From: an uncultured Gemmatimonadales bacterium
GTDB taxonomy: Bacteria; Gemmatimonadota; Gemmatimonadetes; Gemmatimonadales; GWC2-71-9
Reading direction: 5' to 3'
Assembly (NCBI GenBank): GCA_947259405.1
Contig: CAMYLY010000004.1
Coordinates: 62,001-126,000, forward strand
DNA length: 64,000 nucleotides
Position numbers and translations under genes: made by a program. Below the pieces are notes generated by a model, which was given only the letters and a program-made list of their open reading frames with translations, was not told the DNA's origin and ran no database searches. The first letter of the stretch is position 1, and every line of letters starts with the position of its first letter. Of this stretch, positions 24,387-33,473 are shown piece by piece.

Positions 24387-26156
24387 ATGGAACTGTTTGA
24401 GCGCGTCGTCGATCGACTGAACACCATCGTTTGGGAGATCGGAGTCGGAATCAAGGGGGAAGTCATCCCGTTCGTGGTGATCGCCCTCCTTGGCACTGGG
24501 CTTTTTCTCACCATCCGTCTCGGCTTCATTCAGCTGCGTCGTCTTGGGCACGGCTTTGCCATCACGTCCGGGAAATACGACGATCCGAACGAGCCCGGCG
24601 ACGTCTCCCACTTCCAGGCGCTCACCACGGCGCTCTCCGCCACCGTGGGGATCGGCAACATCGCCGGCGTCGCCATCGCCATCCATTGGGGAGGACCTGG
24701 TGCATTGTTCTGGATGTGGGTCACCGCCTTCCTTGGCATGGCCACGAAATTCACCGAAGTCACGCTGGCGCAAGAATACCGGGTGGTCGAGGAGGGTGCA
24801 GATCGGATGCGAGGGACTGTCTCCGGCGGACCCATGTACTACATCGAGCGTGGACTCGGGTCGGGCTGGAAGCCGCTCGCCATCTTCTTCGCGATCATGC
24901 TCGGCTTCACGGCCTTTCTGACTGGCAACGCCGTGCAGGCCAATACGGTCGCGGACCAGCTCCAAACGACGTTCGGCATACCCAACTACGTGAGCGGGCT
25001 CATCACAGCGTCAGTCGTGTTCCTCGTGGTGGTGGGTGGCATTTCACGCATCGGCCGAGTGACGAGCATCTTGGCCCCGGCTATGGCAACGATCTACGTG
25101 ATCGGCGCGATGGTGATCATTCTGACAAACGTCGGCGATCTCGTTCCGGCAATCACCACGATCTTCAGTGAGGCCTTCAACCCGTCGGCGAGCATCGCGG
25201 GGACCGGCATCGGTGCCCTGCTCGTGACCATGATGTGGGGCGTGCGGCGCGGTCTCTTCTCCAATGAAGCGGGGCAGGGATCTGCTCCAATTGCGCACGC
25301 CGCCGCACAAACCGACGAGCCCGTCTCCGAGGGAGTGGTCGCCCTGCTCGAGCCGTTCATCGACACGATCGTGATCTGCAGCATGACCGGTCTTGTCATC
25401 ATCATGACCGGCGTTTGGAGCGAACGGATCCCGACCGAGATCGCACTCTCCGGCGGAGACCTATCGTACATCTCGCGCGATGCGGACGGCACCCGAAACG
25501 AACTCGACGGCGCGAGCCCCGTGCGCATCGTGGACGGCTTCTTGGCTGATTCAAGCCCCGAAGCCCCTCGGGTCGCGTGGCACGAAGTCGAGGTGGATCG
25601 GTTCTACACCGCGATGGATGCGGACGGCAACCTCTCGAACCCCTTCACTGGCTCCATTCTACCTCCACGTGACGGCGAGCTCCGTGTCGCACGGGCAGAT
25701 GACGGTACCGAGTTGCAGTCGCTGTATGGGCCGGCTGCAGAGAGCGGTTCGCCTTTGACGTCGCTCGCGTTCCAACGAGGCCTGCCTGGCAACTGGGGCA
25801 ACTATATCGTGTTGTTATGCGTGCTGTTGTTCGCGGTATCGACAGCGATATCGTGGAGCTACTACGGCGACCGCTGTGCCAACTACCTTTTCGGCGCCAA
25901 AGCAATTCTCCCGTACAAATTCGCCTTCATCGGCGCGCATTTCATGGGTGCTATTCTGTCACTGCAGGTCATATGGGACCTCGGTGACGTTGCGCTCGGT
26001 ATTGTCATTCTGCCGAATCTCCTGGCGCTCATTCTGCTCTCCGGAAAGGTGAAGAGCATGACGGACAGCTACTTCGAACGCAAGGCGTGGACGGCCAACA
26101 TCGAGCCGCACCGCCGCGCCGTCGAGGCCAAGCGGTATGGGAGGGACGACACCTAG
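24387..26156 (+). CDS. Sodium:amino acid symporter, AGCS family, with large extra loop
   Basis: 589 aa, about 100 longer than common AGCS transporters. Family features: TTALSATVGIGNIAGVAIAI, ATKFTEVTLAQEYRV, MWGVRRGLFSNEAGQGSAPIAHAA and, near the end, STAISWSYYGDRCANYLFG; about eleven membrane helices. It imports alanine, glycine or related amino acids with Na+ (or H+). Between the helix ending MTGVW and the TSLAF segment, where relatives have a short link, there is a hydrophilic block of about 110 residues (about 356-467), rich in Asp, Ser and Pro. The ATG has a GGGGAC site. It is a single-gene transcript ending in a hairpin terminator shared with the convergent guaB. Confidence 0.9.
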   Translation: MELFERVVDRLNTIVWEIGVGIKGEVIPFVVIALLGTGLFLTIRLGFIQLRRLGHGFAITSGKYDDPNEPGDVSHFQALTTALSATVGIGNIAGVAIAIHWGGPGALFWMWVTAFLGMATKFTEVTLAQEYRVVEEGADRMRGTVSGGPMYYIERGLGSGWKPLAIFFAIMLGFTAFLTGNAVQANTVADQLQTTFGIPNYVSGLITASVVFLVVVGGISRIGRVTSILAPAMATIYVIGAMVIILTNVGDLVPAITTIFSEAFNPSASIAGTGIGALLVTMMWGVRRGLFSNEAGQGSAPIAHAAAQTDEPVSEGVVALLEPFIDTIVICSMTGLVIIMTGVWSERIPTEIALSGGDLSYISRDADGTRNELDGASPVRIVDGFLADSSPEAPRVAWHEVEVDRFYTAMDADGNLSNPFTGSILPPRDGELRVARADDGTELQSLYGPAAESGSPLTSLAFQRGLPGNWGNYIVLLCVLLFAVSTAISWSYYGDRCANYLFGAKAILPYKFAFIGAHFMGAILSLQVIWDLGDVALGIVILPNLLALILLSGKVKSMTDSYFERKAWTANIEPHRRAVEAKRYGRDDT

Positions 26157-26182
26157 GAAAGAATCGTCCTGAGGACGCACGA

Positions 26183-26221
26183 AGGGGGCACCGAACCGCG
26201 GTTTGGCGCCCCCTATTCGTT
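26183..26221. terminator. Bidirectional hairpin terminator between the AGCS gene and guaB
   Basis: The stem AGGGGGC (26183-26189) pairs with GCCCCCT (26208-26214), with an inner pairing CCGAACC/GGTTTGG, followed on the plus strand by ATTCGTTCT. It lies between two convergent stops (26156 and 26237), the expected place for a shared terminator. Confidence 0.75.
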
Positions 26222-26236
26222 CTGCACGTATACGGG

Positions 26237-27694
26237 CTACCCGCTGTAGTTGGGCGCCTCTCGCGTCACGACCACATCATGCGGGTGCGATTCCCGCAAG
26301 CCCGCCGACGTCACTTGGATCAACTCCGTATTACACCGGAGATCATCGAGCGTCATGCAACCGCAGTAGCCCATTCCTGATCGAATGCCGCCCACGACTT
26401 GGTACAACACATCGTCCACGGGTCCACGGTAGGGAACCCGACCTTCGATACCTTCCGGCACGAGCTTCCGACCGGAGACCTCGCCCTCCTGGAAGTAGCG
26501 ATCAGCCGAGCCGTCCTGCATCGCCGCGAGGGATCCCATACCGCGTACCGTCTTGAAGCGACGGCCCTCGAGCAGGAAGCTCTCACCGGGACTTTCTTCG
26601 GTCCCCGCGAGCATCGATCCGAGCATCACACTGGCGGCCCCGCAGGCCAGTGCCTTGACCGCGTCACCGGAATACTTGATGCCGCCATCAGCAATCACCG
26701 GCACGTCACCAGCCCCCCGAAGTGCATCAATAACGGCCGTCACTTGCGGCACGCCAACACCCGTGACCACCCGGGTAGTACAAATCGACCCCGGTCCAAT
26801 CCCCACCTTCACGGCGTCGACCCCACGTTCCACGAGCGCGCGTGCGCCGTCAGCCGTCGCCACGTTGCCTCCAACGATCTGCGTCTCGGGGAAGCCATCC
26901 CGGATTTCACCGACCGTATCAAGCACACCCTGCGAGTGACCATGCGCCGAATCCACGACGATTGCGTCGACACCCGCATCCACGAGCGCGCCGGCCCGCG
27001 CAATGCTATCCGACCCAACCCCAACGGCCGCTGCCACGCGGAGCCGTCCGTGCTCGTCCTTGTTGGCGTTGGGAAACTTCCGTCGCTTGATGATGTCTTT
27101 GACCGTGATTAGTCCCTTGAGCACCCCAGTGTCGTCCACCACCGGTAGCTTCTCGATCCTATGCTCTCCCAACGTCCGTTCGGCTTCGTCGAGTGTCGTG
27201 CCTATCGGCGCCGTCACCAAGTTCTCATTGGTCATCGCCTCGCTGATTGGCCGGTCCAAGCTCCGCTCGAATTGGAGATCGCGATTGGTGATGATCCCAA
27301 CCAAGCGACCGGTCTCGTCGACGATCGGCACACCCGAGATTTTGAACCTCGCCATCATGCCGGCAGCTTCCCGAATCGTGCGTGCCGGCCCCAGCGTAAT
27401 TGGGTTCAGAATCATGCCGCTCTCCGACCGCTTGACTCGATCGACTTCCGCGGCCTGACGATCGATGGGCATGTTCTTATGAATGACCCCGATTCCGCCG
27501 GCCCGAGCCATCGCGATTCCCATGCTCGACTCGGTGACCGTGTCCATCGCAGCGGAGATCAGCGGTACGTTCAGCGGAATTTCTCGGGCGAACAGCCCCC
27601 GCACGTCGACATCGCGCGGCTGGACTGTCGCGTGTCGCGGCACGAGTAGTACGTCGTCGAACGTTAGGCCGTAGCCCTTACGAAATCGCGTCAC
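26237..27694 (-). CDS. guaB: Inosine-5'-monophosphate dehydrogenase
   Basis: 485 aa, standard IMPDH. It oxidises IMP to XMP with NAD, the committed step to guanine nucleotides. The N-terminal [21 protein letters not shown] and [18 protein letters not shown] are canonical. A CBS pair (about residues 90-205) regulates the enzyme by adenine/guanine nucleotides. The catalytic cysteine lies in [17 protein letters not shown], and the flap arginine-tyrosine region is YRGPVDD. The start is GTG at 27692-27694. A terminator-like hairpin ends only about 23 nt upstream of this start, which leaves little room for an independent promoter; guaB may depend on read-through or on control at that hairpin. Confidence 0.97.
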   Translation of the reverse strand: MTRFRKGYGLTFDDVLLVPRHATVQPRDVDVRGLFAREIPLNVPLISAAMDTVTESSMGIAMARAGGIGVIHKNMPIDRQAAEVDRVKRSESGMILNPITLGPARTIREAAGMMARFKISGVPIVDETGRLVGIITNRDLQFERSLDRPISEAMTNENLVTAPIGTTLDEAERTLGEHRIEKLPVVDDTGVLKGLITVKDIIKRRKFPNANKDEHGRLRVAAAVGVGSDSIARAGALVDAGVDAIVVDSAHGHSQGVLDTVGEIRDGFPETQIVGGNVATADGARALVERGVDAVKVGIGPGSICTTRVVTGVGVPQVTAVIDALRGAGDVPVIADGGIKYSGDAVKALACGAASVMLGSMLAGTEESPGESFLLEGRRFKTVRGMGSLAAMQDGSADRYFQEGEVSGRKLVPEGIEGRVPYRGPVDDVLYQVVGGIRSGMGYCGCMTLDDLRCNTELIQVTSAGLRESHPHDVVVTREAPNYSG

Positions 27695-27708
27695 ACCGTA
27701 CCTCTATG

Positions 27709-27746
27709 AACGCACAAACCCGCCGGACCACATAGGTCCAGCGGGT
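27709..27746 (-). terminator. Hairpin with T-rich tail upstream of guaB
   Basis: Minus-strand reading: ACCCGC-TGGACC, short loop, GGTCC-GGCGGGT (27718-27746) followed by TTGTGCGTTC. It fits a terminator for the small gene that ends at 27806, but lies only 23 nt before the guaB start codon, so a leader-attenuator role is also possible. Confidence 0.55.
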
Positions 27747-27805
27747 CGATTGTCGTTGTCAATTTCCGGTACCATGTACAAAGGTATCGGGGCGCCAAAA
27801 GCGGG

Positions 27806-28168
27806 TCAAGCGTCTTGCGACGAGCTCTCTTCCTCTTCCGTTGTGGATGCTGATGGCTTGGAGTTTTCGGACTCCGACGGGGAACCACCCTCCTGCGTCA
27901 TCGTCTTGGTCGCAGCACTAATTCCTGACATCATCCTATCCACGGCATCAATGACCTGGGCGGCACCGCGGGTTGCAGCGTCAGCAATCTGACTCGGATC
28001 GAGTCGATCTTCCAGGCCTTCCGCGATGCGCTGCATGGTCGACGGCTGTCGGACATTCTTGTTGTATTTCGACAGCAGGAACTCGAGATAGTCCAGCAGC
28101 TGCCGACCACCTTCATCAGTCAGCGCGTCCAGACGATTCGTGATTTTCGACTTCAGATTCTCGTTCAT
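27806..28168 (-). CDS. Small hypothetical protein with acidic low-complexity tail
   Basis: 120 aa from the ATG at 28166-28168; the AGGGG six bases upstream decides for this over a GTG two codons earlier. The N-terminal half is helical (KITNRLDALTDEGGRQLLDYLEFLLSKYN) and resembles the short DUF2281-like segment found in various small regulators. A second helix (AATRGAAQVIDAVDRMMSGI) follows, then a Ser/Glu-rich tail (STTEEEESSSQDA). There is no DNA-binding motif, signal or membrane segment. It follows the SH3b gene by 9 nt and is probably co-transcribed with it. No function assigned. Confidence 0.7.
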   Translation of the reverse strand: MNENLKSKITNRLDALTDEGGRQLLDYLEFLLSKYNKNVRQPSTMQRIAEGLEDRLDPSQIADAATRGAAQVIDAVDRMMSGISAATKTMTQEGGSPSESENSKPSASTTEEEESSSQDA

Positions 28169-28177
28169 TTCCACCCC

Positions 28178-29194
28178 TCAGTTTTCGCGAAGCGCGAAAT
28201 CCACCAATTGAAGCACGGGATTGCCCAAGTACCGTGATCGCCCCTGCCGTATCCGTCCAAGAATCACGAGTTCGGTCAGTGGTTCCATTTGCTCAAACTG
28301 GTCCACCTGTTCATCGGTGACGGTAACGTACGCGAAACCGGTCTCGGGAACGGGGCCGCGGACCAGAAGGTACCGCTGGCCGGCGGGAATGTCGTACCGT
28401 ACTTCATCGGCGCGCTGCACGGCAATCAATTGTACGGTCCACTGCACGACCTTGTTGACGAATTCCTCGGGTCGAGAACGCACCTCGGCACCACTGACGC
28501 CGACCAGAACGCCTGGCGATCCGGCCCGCAGCTCGTCTTCGCGAAGCCATCCTTCGGTCTGCACTCGTACCCAGTCGCCTGAGCGTGCGAGGACTCGTAC
28601 GGAGGCCTCGGCGCCAAGCACGGCAGTGGTATCACCGTCGGGGAGCCCCCGCAGGGCCGCCCGATCGGCGACGACCGCTCGGTCGAGTTCAAGCTCTGTC
28701 TGGTCGATTACCGGACCGGCGGTGGGTTCCGGCGGCGCGGCCACCCCCGAAACACTCTCGAGCGATTGACCCCACATCCATCCCTCACGGCGAACGCGAA
28801 TCCAATCGCCCTGGCGACCTACCTCCGACAGCAAACACCCCTCTCGCAGCTCCGCCACCACCTGCTCGTTAGGACTGCGGCGCAGGTTCTCCCCTCCAGA
28901 TACGCGGACTCGGAGATCGAAGCCATCCTGGGACGTGGATTCGAGCGAAGCGGCCCAAACCCACCCGTCGAGGGTAATACGCATCCACCGACCACCCACA
29001 TCGGATCCGATCAGTTGGGCGCCGGCTCGCACTGATGCCAGAATGGGTGCTGCGGTGGAGGAGTCGCGACGGAAGTTCTCGTTCAGCTGCGCACGAAATG
29101 ACTGTTGCGCTTGTGCCGGCGAGGCTGCCCACAAGACGCTCACAAGTAGAACTGGTGGTAGGCCCACTCGGAGATGACTAGATTGCCACGTCAT
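28178..29194 (-). CDS. Exported protein with three SH3b-like repeats
   Basis: 338 aa if translated from the ATG at 29192-29194, which places a clean signal peptide at the front (VGLPPVLLVSVLWAASPAQAQ); the frame is open 13 codons further. Three bacterial SH3-like repeats follow, each with the pattern of a hydrophobic core and a closing G-W-(I/V)-x-(T/R)-E-G-W: GRWMRITLDGWVWAASLES, GDWIRVRREGWMWGQSLES and GDWVRVQTEGWLREDEL. A C-terminal domain of about 110 residues without repeats (YLLVRGPVPETGFAYVTVTDEQ) may act as an OB-like fold. SH3b modules usually bind peptidoglycan. Its start codon abuts that of the divergent beta-barrel gene. Confidence 0.75.
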   Translation of the reverse strand: MTWQSSHLRVGLPPVLLVSVLWAASPAQAQQSFRAQLNENFRRDSSTAAPILASVRAGAQLIGSDVGGRWMRITLDGWVWAASLESTSQDGFDLRVRVSGGENLRRSPNEQVVAELREGCLLSEVGRQGDWIRVRREGWMWGQSLESVSGVAAPPEPTAGPVIDQTELELDRAVVADRAALRGLPDGDTTAVLGAEASVRVLARSGDWVRVQTEGWLREDELRAGSPGVLVGVSGAEVRSRPEEFVNKVVQWTVQLIAVQRADEVRYDIPAGQRYLLVRGPVPETGFAYVTVTDEQVDQFEQMEPLTELVILGRIRQGRSRYLGNPVLQLVDFALREN

Positions 29195-29925
29195 TGATAC
29201 TGGAAAATCGGGAGTTACTCCTGCTGAAGTCAAACGTCCGGACCATAATCGCCCTGCTGATCGGGGCAGCCCTGGCGCCGCTTCCCGCCGCGGCGCAGGT
29301 GGGCTTCGCGCCCGAAGCTTCTCCTTTTAGACCAATTCGGGCTCGGCAGGCTATTGGTTTCACGGGCGGATATATCTGGGGCGATCTGGGAGAAGCGGAT
29401 GTCGGGCCTTCCAACGGCCCGTTCGGAGGGGTTGGGCTCGATCTGATATTCGGGGGTCCCATCGTGATCTCCTTCAACGTGTGGCACGCCTCGCTCGAGC
29501 GCCTAGTGAAGGAACCAGGCCTCCCACCAGAAAGCCGAACAAGCGGGCCGTTCACGCAAGGCCTCACTGCGTTGGACGGCAATATCCAGTTTGTCTTGAC
29601 CGGAGGGAAGACCTGGCATGGCTTCTCCCCGTTCGTGGGCGCTGGGATTGGGCTCGGCCTTGGGGGGACGGTGCCGCAGGACTCGACCGGGTTCTCCCTC
29701 GGCACGAAGTTCCTGGTGCAACCGCAAGTAGGGTTCCGGTTGTATTTCTCGGACCGTATCATACTCATAGCCGAAGCGAGGGACGCGCTGTGGCGCCTCT
29801 CGCATCCACAGTCGTTTCTGACAGGCGATGAACCCATCCTCGACCCACGCGTAAACAAAGCCAACGAGTGGACGCACCACTTCATGCTGCGCTTTGGACT
29901 GATGTACGCGTTCGGCATGGACTGA
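29194..29925 (+). CDS. Predicted outer-membrane beta-barrel protein
   Basis: Up to 243 aa. A signal peptide is evident (TIIALLIGAALAPLPAAAQ), and the rest alternates short amphipathic strands with glycines (AIGFTGGYIWGDLG, FSPFVGAGIGLGLGG, VQPQVGFRLYFSDRIILIAEA), ending in an aromatic-containing last strand (HFMLRFGLMYAFGMD), as in OmpA/OmpW-type small barrels. No ATG or GTG precedes the signal peptide: TTG at 29194 is listed, but a CTG near 29221 behind GGGAG is also possible, so the start is uncertain. It is divergent from the SH3b gene with almost no spacer. mobA starts 10 nt downstream. Confidence 0.65.
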   Translation: MILENRELLLLKSNVRTIIALLIGAALAPLPAAAQVGFAPEASPFRPIRARQAIGFTGGYIWGDLGEADVGPSNGPFGGVGLDLIFGGPIVISFNVWHASLERLVKEPGLPPESRTSGPFTQGLTALDGNIQFVLTGGKTWHGFSPFVGAGIGLGLGGTVPQDSTGFSLGTKFLVQPQVGFRLYFSDRIILIAEARDALWRLSHPQSFLTGDEPILDPRVNKANEWTHHFMLRFGLMYAFGMD

Positions 29926-29935
29926 GCCGCGGATC

Positions 29936-30547
29936 ATGAGAGCGGCAATTCTGGCAGGGGGAATGGCCAGCCGTTTCGACGGCAGACCCAAGGGCCTCGA
30001 GAAGGTCGGCGGAGAGCGGATTCTCGACCGGGTGATTCAGGTGGTTCAAGTCGCTATCGATGAGCTCCCCATGGTAATCGCGAATGCCGAAGATGCGAGT
30101 TCGTGGCGCGACGATCTCACTATCGTCCGGGACGAGCGAACGGGTTGTGGCAGTCTGGGCGGGATCTACACCGCGTTGACGCGCGACGACGGGCCGGTGC
30201 TTGTGGTCGCGTGGGACATGCCGTTTCTGTCCTCGGATCTGCTCAAAGAGCTCGTTAAGAGCTGGAAGAGTTACGACGTGTATCTCCCCGCTAGCACAGG
30301 ACCGTTGGGTCTTGAGCCCCTCTGCGGAGTCTACGGACCCACCTGCATCAAACCAATCCGCGAGGCACTCGACGACGAAGATTATCGCACGACTGCGTTC
30401 CACGAGCACGTTCGGGTTGGGCGGATCTCGCTCGACCAGGTCCAACAATTCGGAGACCCGGAAACGATATTCTTCAACGTCAACGTTCCGGACGACGTGG
30501 AACGAGCCGACGAGCTGTGGAGGTCGCAGCACCAGACGGCGTCGTAG
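29936..30547 (+). CDS. mobA: Molybdenum cofactor guanylyltransferase
   Basis: 203 aa. It begins with the nucleotidyltransferase signature AAILAGGMASRFDGRPKGLE, where LAGG, R and K contact GTP. VVAWDMPFLSSDLLKEL carries the metal-binding aspartate and GLEPLCGVYGP is a MobA hallmark; FFNVNVPDDVERADEL ends the fold. MobA attaches GMP to molybdopterin, giving the MGD cofactor of DMSO-reductase-family enzymes. moeA follows immediately, so the two form a cofactor operon; the molybdoenzymes served are not in this window. The ATG at 29936 lies 10 nt after the barrel gene. Confidence 0.92.
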   Translation: MRAAILAGGMASRFDGRPKGLEKVGGERILDRVIQVVQVAIDELPMVIANAEDASSWRDDLTIVRDERTGCGSLGGIYTALTRDDGPVLVVAWDMPFLSSDLLKELVKSWKSYDVYLPASTGPLGLEPLCGVYGPTCIKPIREALDDEDYRTTAFHEHVRVGRISLDQVQQFGDPETIFFNVNVPDDVERADELWRSQHQTAS

Positions 30548-30559
30548 GACGCGCGACGG

Positions 30560-31807
30560 GTGTCTTCGGGCTCTCTCCTCACGCCACGCCAGGCAGCGCA
30601 GCGCATCATCGACGCGGTCACACCCCTATCAGCCGAACGCCTCCCGCTGGGTGACGCTGACGGCCGCGTGCTCACCCAAGGTATCACCAGCCCTATCGAC
30701 ATCCCCCATTGGGACAACTCGGCCATGGACGGATACGCCGTTCGGGCCGACGATGTCACCATCGGAGCGGAACTCTCGGTCGCATTTGCGGTTGCGGCAG
30801 GTGACCACGTGCGACAGACCGTGGGTCGAGGCGCATGTGCCCGGATCTACACGGGAGCACCGGTGCCTCCAGGCGCAGACACCGTCATCAGACAAGAGGA
30901 CGTCGAAACGCTTGACCGTGATCGCATTCGAATTGTCGACGACCGGGACCGAGGCCGCCACGTCAGAAAACGAGGCGAGGACGTCCGCACGGGTGATGTC
31001 ATTGCGCCAGCCGGGGTCGAACTCAACGCGGCCACTATCGGCCTGCTCGCCTCAGCCGCCCAGGTCGAGGTCACTGTCTACCGCAAGCCAATCGTGTCGC
31101 TGCTCGCATCGGGCGACGAGATCGCGGACCTCGACCAAGCCGATGCGATACTCCGCGGCGAAAAAGTCGCCTCATCCAACACGTACACGATGGCTGCGCT
31201 CGCACGAGCCTCGGGGGCCGAGGTGAGACTCCTCGGCATCGCACGGGATGATCCCACCGAAGTGCGAGCACACTTAGACCGGGCGGCGGGAACCAATCTC
31301 CTCGTGACCAGCGCCGGCATGAGCGTTGGTGCACACGATCACTTGCGACAAATTCTGGAAGCGTCGGGCAAGGACATGCATTTCTGGCGACTGCGATCTC
31401 GACCAGGAGCTCCCGTTGGATTCGGTGCGTGGAAGGGCGTCCCTTGGATCGGGCTTCCGGGCAATCCGGTAAGCACTACGGTTACCTTCGAACTGTTCGT
31501 GCGACCGGCCATTCGGCGGATGCAGGGACTCAAGCGGTTGTTTCGCCTTGCGCGGTCCGTGAGCGTCGGCGAACCGGTGCAAACACCTGGGCGCCTCCAG
31601 TATTTCGTGAGAATCCGACTGGAGGAAGGACCCAACCTGCCAACCGCATACTCTACCGGACCGCAAGGGTCCGGTATTCTCTCCTCCATGGCACGAGCCG
31701 ATGGGCTCCTGATGGTCCCGGAGGACCGAGACGGCGTCGATGTGGGTGAAGTGCTCCCGGCACTCGTATGGTCCGACCAGCAATACGGAGAGGCAATCCC
31801 CTACTAG
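30560..31807 (+). CDS. moeA: Molybdopterin molybdenumtransferase
   Basis: 415 aa, normal MoeA length. It inserts molybdate into adenylylated molybdopterin. Hallmarks in order: PHWDNSAMDGYAVRADD, IYTGAPVPPGADTVIRQEDV, GRHVRKRGEDVRTGD, SLLASGDEI, LVTSAGMSVGAHDHLRQIL and GLPGNPVSTTVTFELFVRP. The start is GTG at 30560, 12 nt after mobA. The gene ends 4 nt before the convergent ETF-QO stop, so neither gene has separate terminator space here. Together with mobA it implies at least one molybdenum or tungsten enzyme in the genome. Confidence 0.95.
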   Translation: MSSGSLLTPRQAAQRIIDAVTPLSAERLPLGDADGRVLTQGITSPIDIPHWDNSAMDGYAVRADDVTIGAELSVAFAVAAGDHVRQTVGRGACARIYTGAPVPPGADTVIRQEDVETLDRDRIRIVDDRDRGRHVRKRGEDVRTGDVIAPAGVELNAATIGLLASAAQVEVTVYRKPIVSLLASGDEIADLDQADAILRGEKVASSNTYTMAALARASGAEVRLLGIARDDPTEVRAHLDRAAGTNLLVTSAGMSVGAHDHLRQILEASGKDMHFWRLRSRPGAPVGFGAWKGVPWIGLPGNPVSTTVTFELFVRPAIRRMQGLKRLFRLARSVSVGEPVQTPGRLQYFVRIRLEEGPNLPTAYSTGPQGSGILSSMARADGLLMVPEDRDGVDVGEVLPALVWSDQQYGEAIPY

Positions 31808-31811
31808 CGGA

Positions 31812-33467
31812 TCACATGCGTTTGTAGGCGGGTCCCGATCCCCCCTCACGCGGCATCCAACGCGGGCCTACCACATCGGTAGCCTTACAGTCAACGCAAT
31901 TCGGGGCGTTGATCCGCAACCCGTCGTCGGCGACCTCGTAGACTCCAGCCGGACAGACGTGCGTGTAGAACTCCGCGACTTCGGCAGGAACGTCGGCGGC
32001 CGCTATCAGGTGCGGAGGGATGTTGTCCCGGGTAGCGTTAGCGGACTTGAACACTGCGTCGACCTTTGACACGGTCAACTTCCCGTCCGGGATGAGGTCC
32101 GTTTTCTCTCCGACGTCTCGTGGTACATCCGCATCCCGATGCATGTCGATGCGGTTCCCGAACATCCGACCCCCGGTGATCGTCATGAGTCCGGCTTTGA
32201 CGGAACCCTTGTAGAATCCATCCTTGTACGCCAGCCGAACATTGCGCGTGCGGTAAAGGTCGTCTTTGATAAACGACGCGTCGACCATGCGGTCATACGC
32301 GCCGAGTGTGGACCCCGACGTATCGTCCACCTTGAGAGCACTGAAGATCGCGCGGGCCGCGAAGATCCCAGACTGCATCGCATAGTGGATACCCTTGAGC
32401 GATGGCACGTCCACGAACCCAACGGAATCACCGAGCATCACCACGCCGTCTCCCGAGCGGCGCGGCGGGAGCGCGTAGAATCCCCCCTCGGGGATTGTCT
32501 TGGCGCCCCACTCAATGAGTTCACCGCCCTCCAAGTATTCTCGGAACACCCGGTGGGTTTTCAGTGCCTGTAGGAGCTCGTGCACATCGAGCGACCGACC
32601 TGGCGCGTCCAGTCCCACGACAAGGCCGAGCGCCCCCACCGTTGGCTCGAGGGGGTAGAAGAAGCTGCCTCCAAACGCGTTCTTGGGAAGCGGCCACCCC
32701 ATCGTGTGGATCACCTGATCCAATGGCCGAGAAAGCTCCCAGAGTTCCTTGACGCCGAGGGCGAAGATTTGGGGATTCTCACCGGTCAGGTTTTGCCATT
32801 CACAGTAGGCTTGGGAAAGCAGACCACGTGTCCCCTCTGCCAACGCCGTCACCTTCGCCGTGACATCAGCCTGCGGCATGAAGTTCGAAAGCTCGCTTCC
32901 GTCACGGTCCCGGCCGGTGGCCACGGTCCTCACGCCCAGGACCCGATCCCCTTCCGTCAGCAGGGCCTCAGCTGGGAACCCCGGGAAGATGTCGACTCCC
33001 AGGCCTTCCGCTTTCTCTCCGAGCCAGCGAACAATCTCGCAGATGGACGCGATGTAGTTGCCGTGATTCTTCATGCTCGGCGGGGTGGGAACTCGGGTGG
33101 CGCTCCTGTCTGAAAGCAGATAGACGCTCTCCTTCGTCACTGCGGTCGTGAAGGGGAAGTCAGCGTCAGAGAGGCCGGGAAAAAGCTCGCGTAACGCGCG
33201 CGGGTTCACGACCGCACCGGAGAGGCTGTGCTCGCCCAGCGCGCCGGCCTTCTCGAGCACACCGATGGACACAGTCCCAAGCGATCCATCCTGCTCGTTG
33301 TCTGCCCGAACGAGTTTGGCCAACTCGATGGCACCCGCCAGGCCGGCTGGCCCGCCTCCGACGAAGAGCACATCCATCTCGATGCGTTCCTCACTGGGGG
33401 GATCGGTGAGGATGAGGCGGTCGAGCGGGAGCTTGGGCTGATAGTCAGCCGGCACGAATTGTGACAT
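31812..33467 (-). CDS. Electron-transfer flavoprotein:quinone oxidoreductase (one Fe-S cysteine missing)
   Basis: 551 aa. It passes electrons from reduced EtfAB to the quinone pool at the membrane. The N-terminal FAD site is VLFVGGGPAGLAGAIELA; the quinone-binding and second FAD segments (VMLGDSVGFVDVPSLKGIHYAM) are typical of the family. The C-terminal ferredoxin domain begins HVCPAGVYEV (C505) and continues NCVDCKATDV (C524, C527); the fourth ligand position, cysteine in characterised ETF-QOs (NCxxCKTCD), is T530. The DNA is unambiguous here. The cluster may be altered, or the whole subfamily may share this. etfA lies 6 nt upstream and etfB before it, forming an etfB-etfA-ETF-QO operon. Confidence 0.92.
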   Translation of the reverse strand: MSQFVPADYQPKLPLDRLILTDPPSEERIEMDVLFVGGGPAGLAGAIELAKLVRADNEQDGSLGTVSIGVLEKAGALGEHSLSGAVVNPRALRELFPGLSDADFPFTTAVTKESVYLLSDRSATRVPTPPSMKNHGNYIASICEIVRWLGEKAEGLGVDIFPGFPAEALLTEGDRVLGVRTVATGRDRDGSELSNFMPQADVTAKVTALAEGTRGLLSQAYCEWQNLTGENPQIFALGVKELWELSRPLDQVIHTMGWPLPKNAFGGSFFYPLEPTVGALGLVVGLDAPGRSLDVHELLQALKTHRVFREYLEGGELIEWGAKTIPEGGFYALPPRRSGDGVVMLGDSVGFVDVPSLKGIHYAMQSGIFAARAIFSALKVDDTSGSTLGAYDRMVDASFIKDDLYRTRNVRLAYKDGFYKGSVKAGLMTITGGRMFGNRIDMHRDADVPRDVGEKTDLIPDGKLTVSKVDAVFKSANATRDNIPPHLIAAADVPAEVAEFYTHVCPAGVYEVADDGLRINAPNCVDCKATDVVGPRWMPREGGSGPAYKRM

Positions 33468-33473
33468 TCCTGA

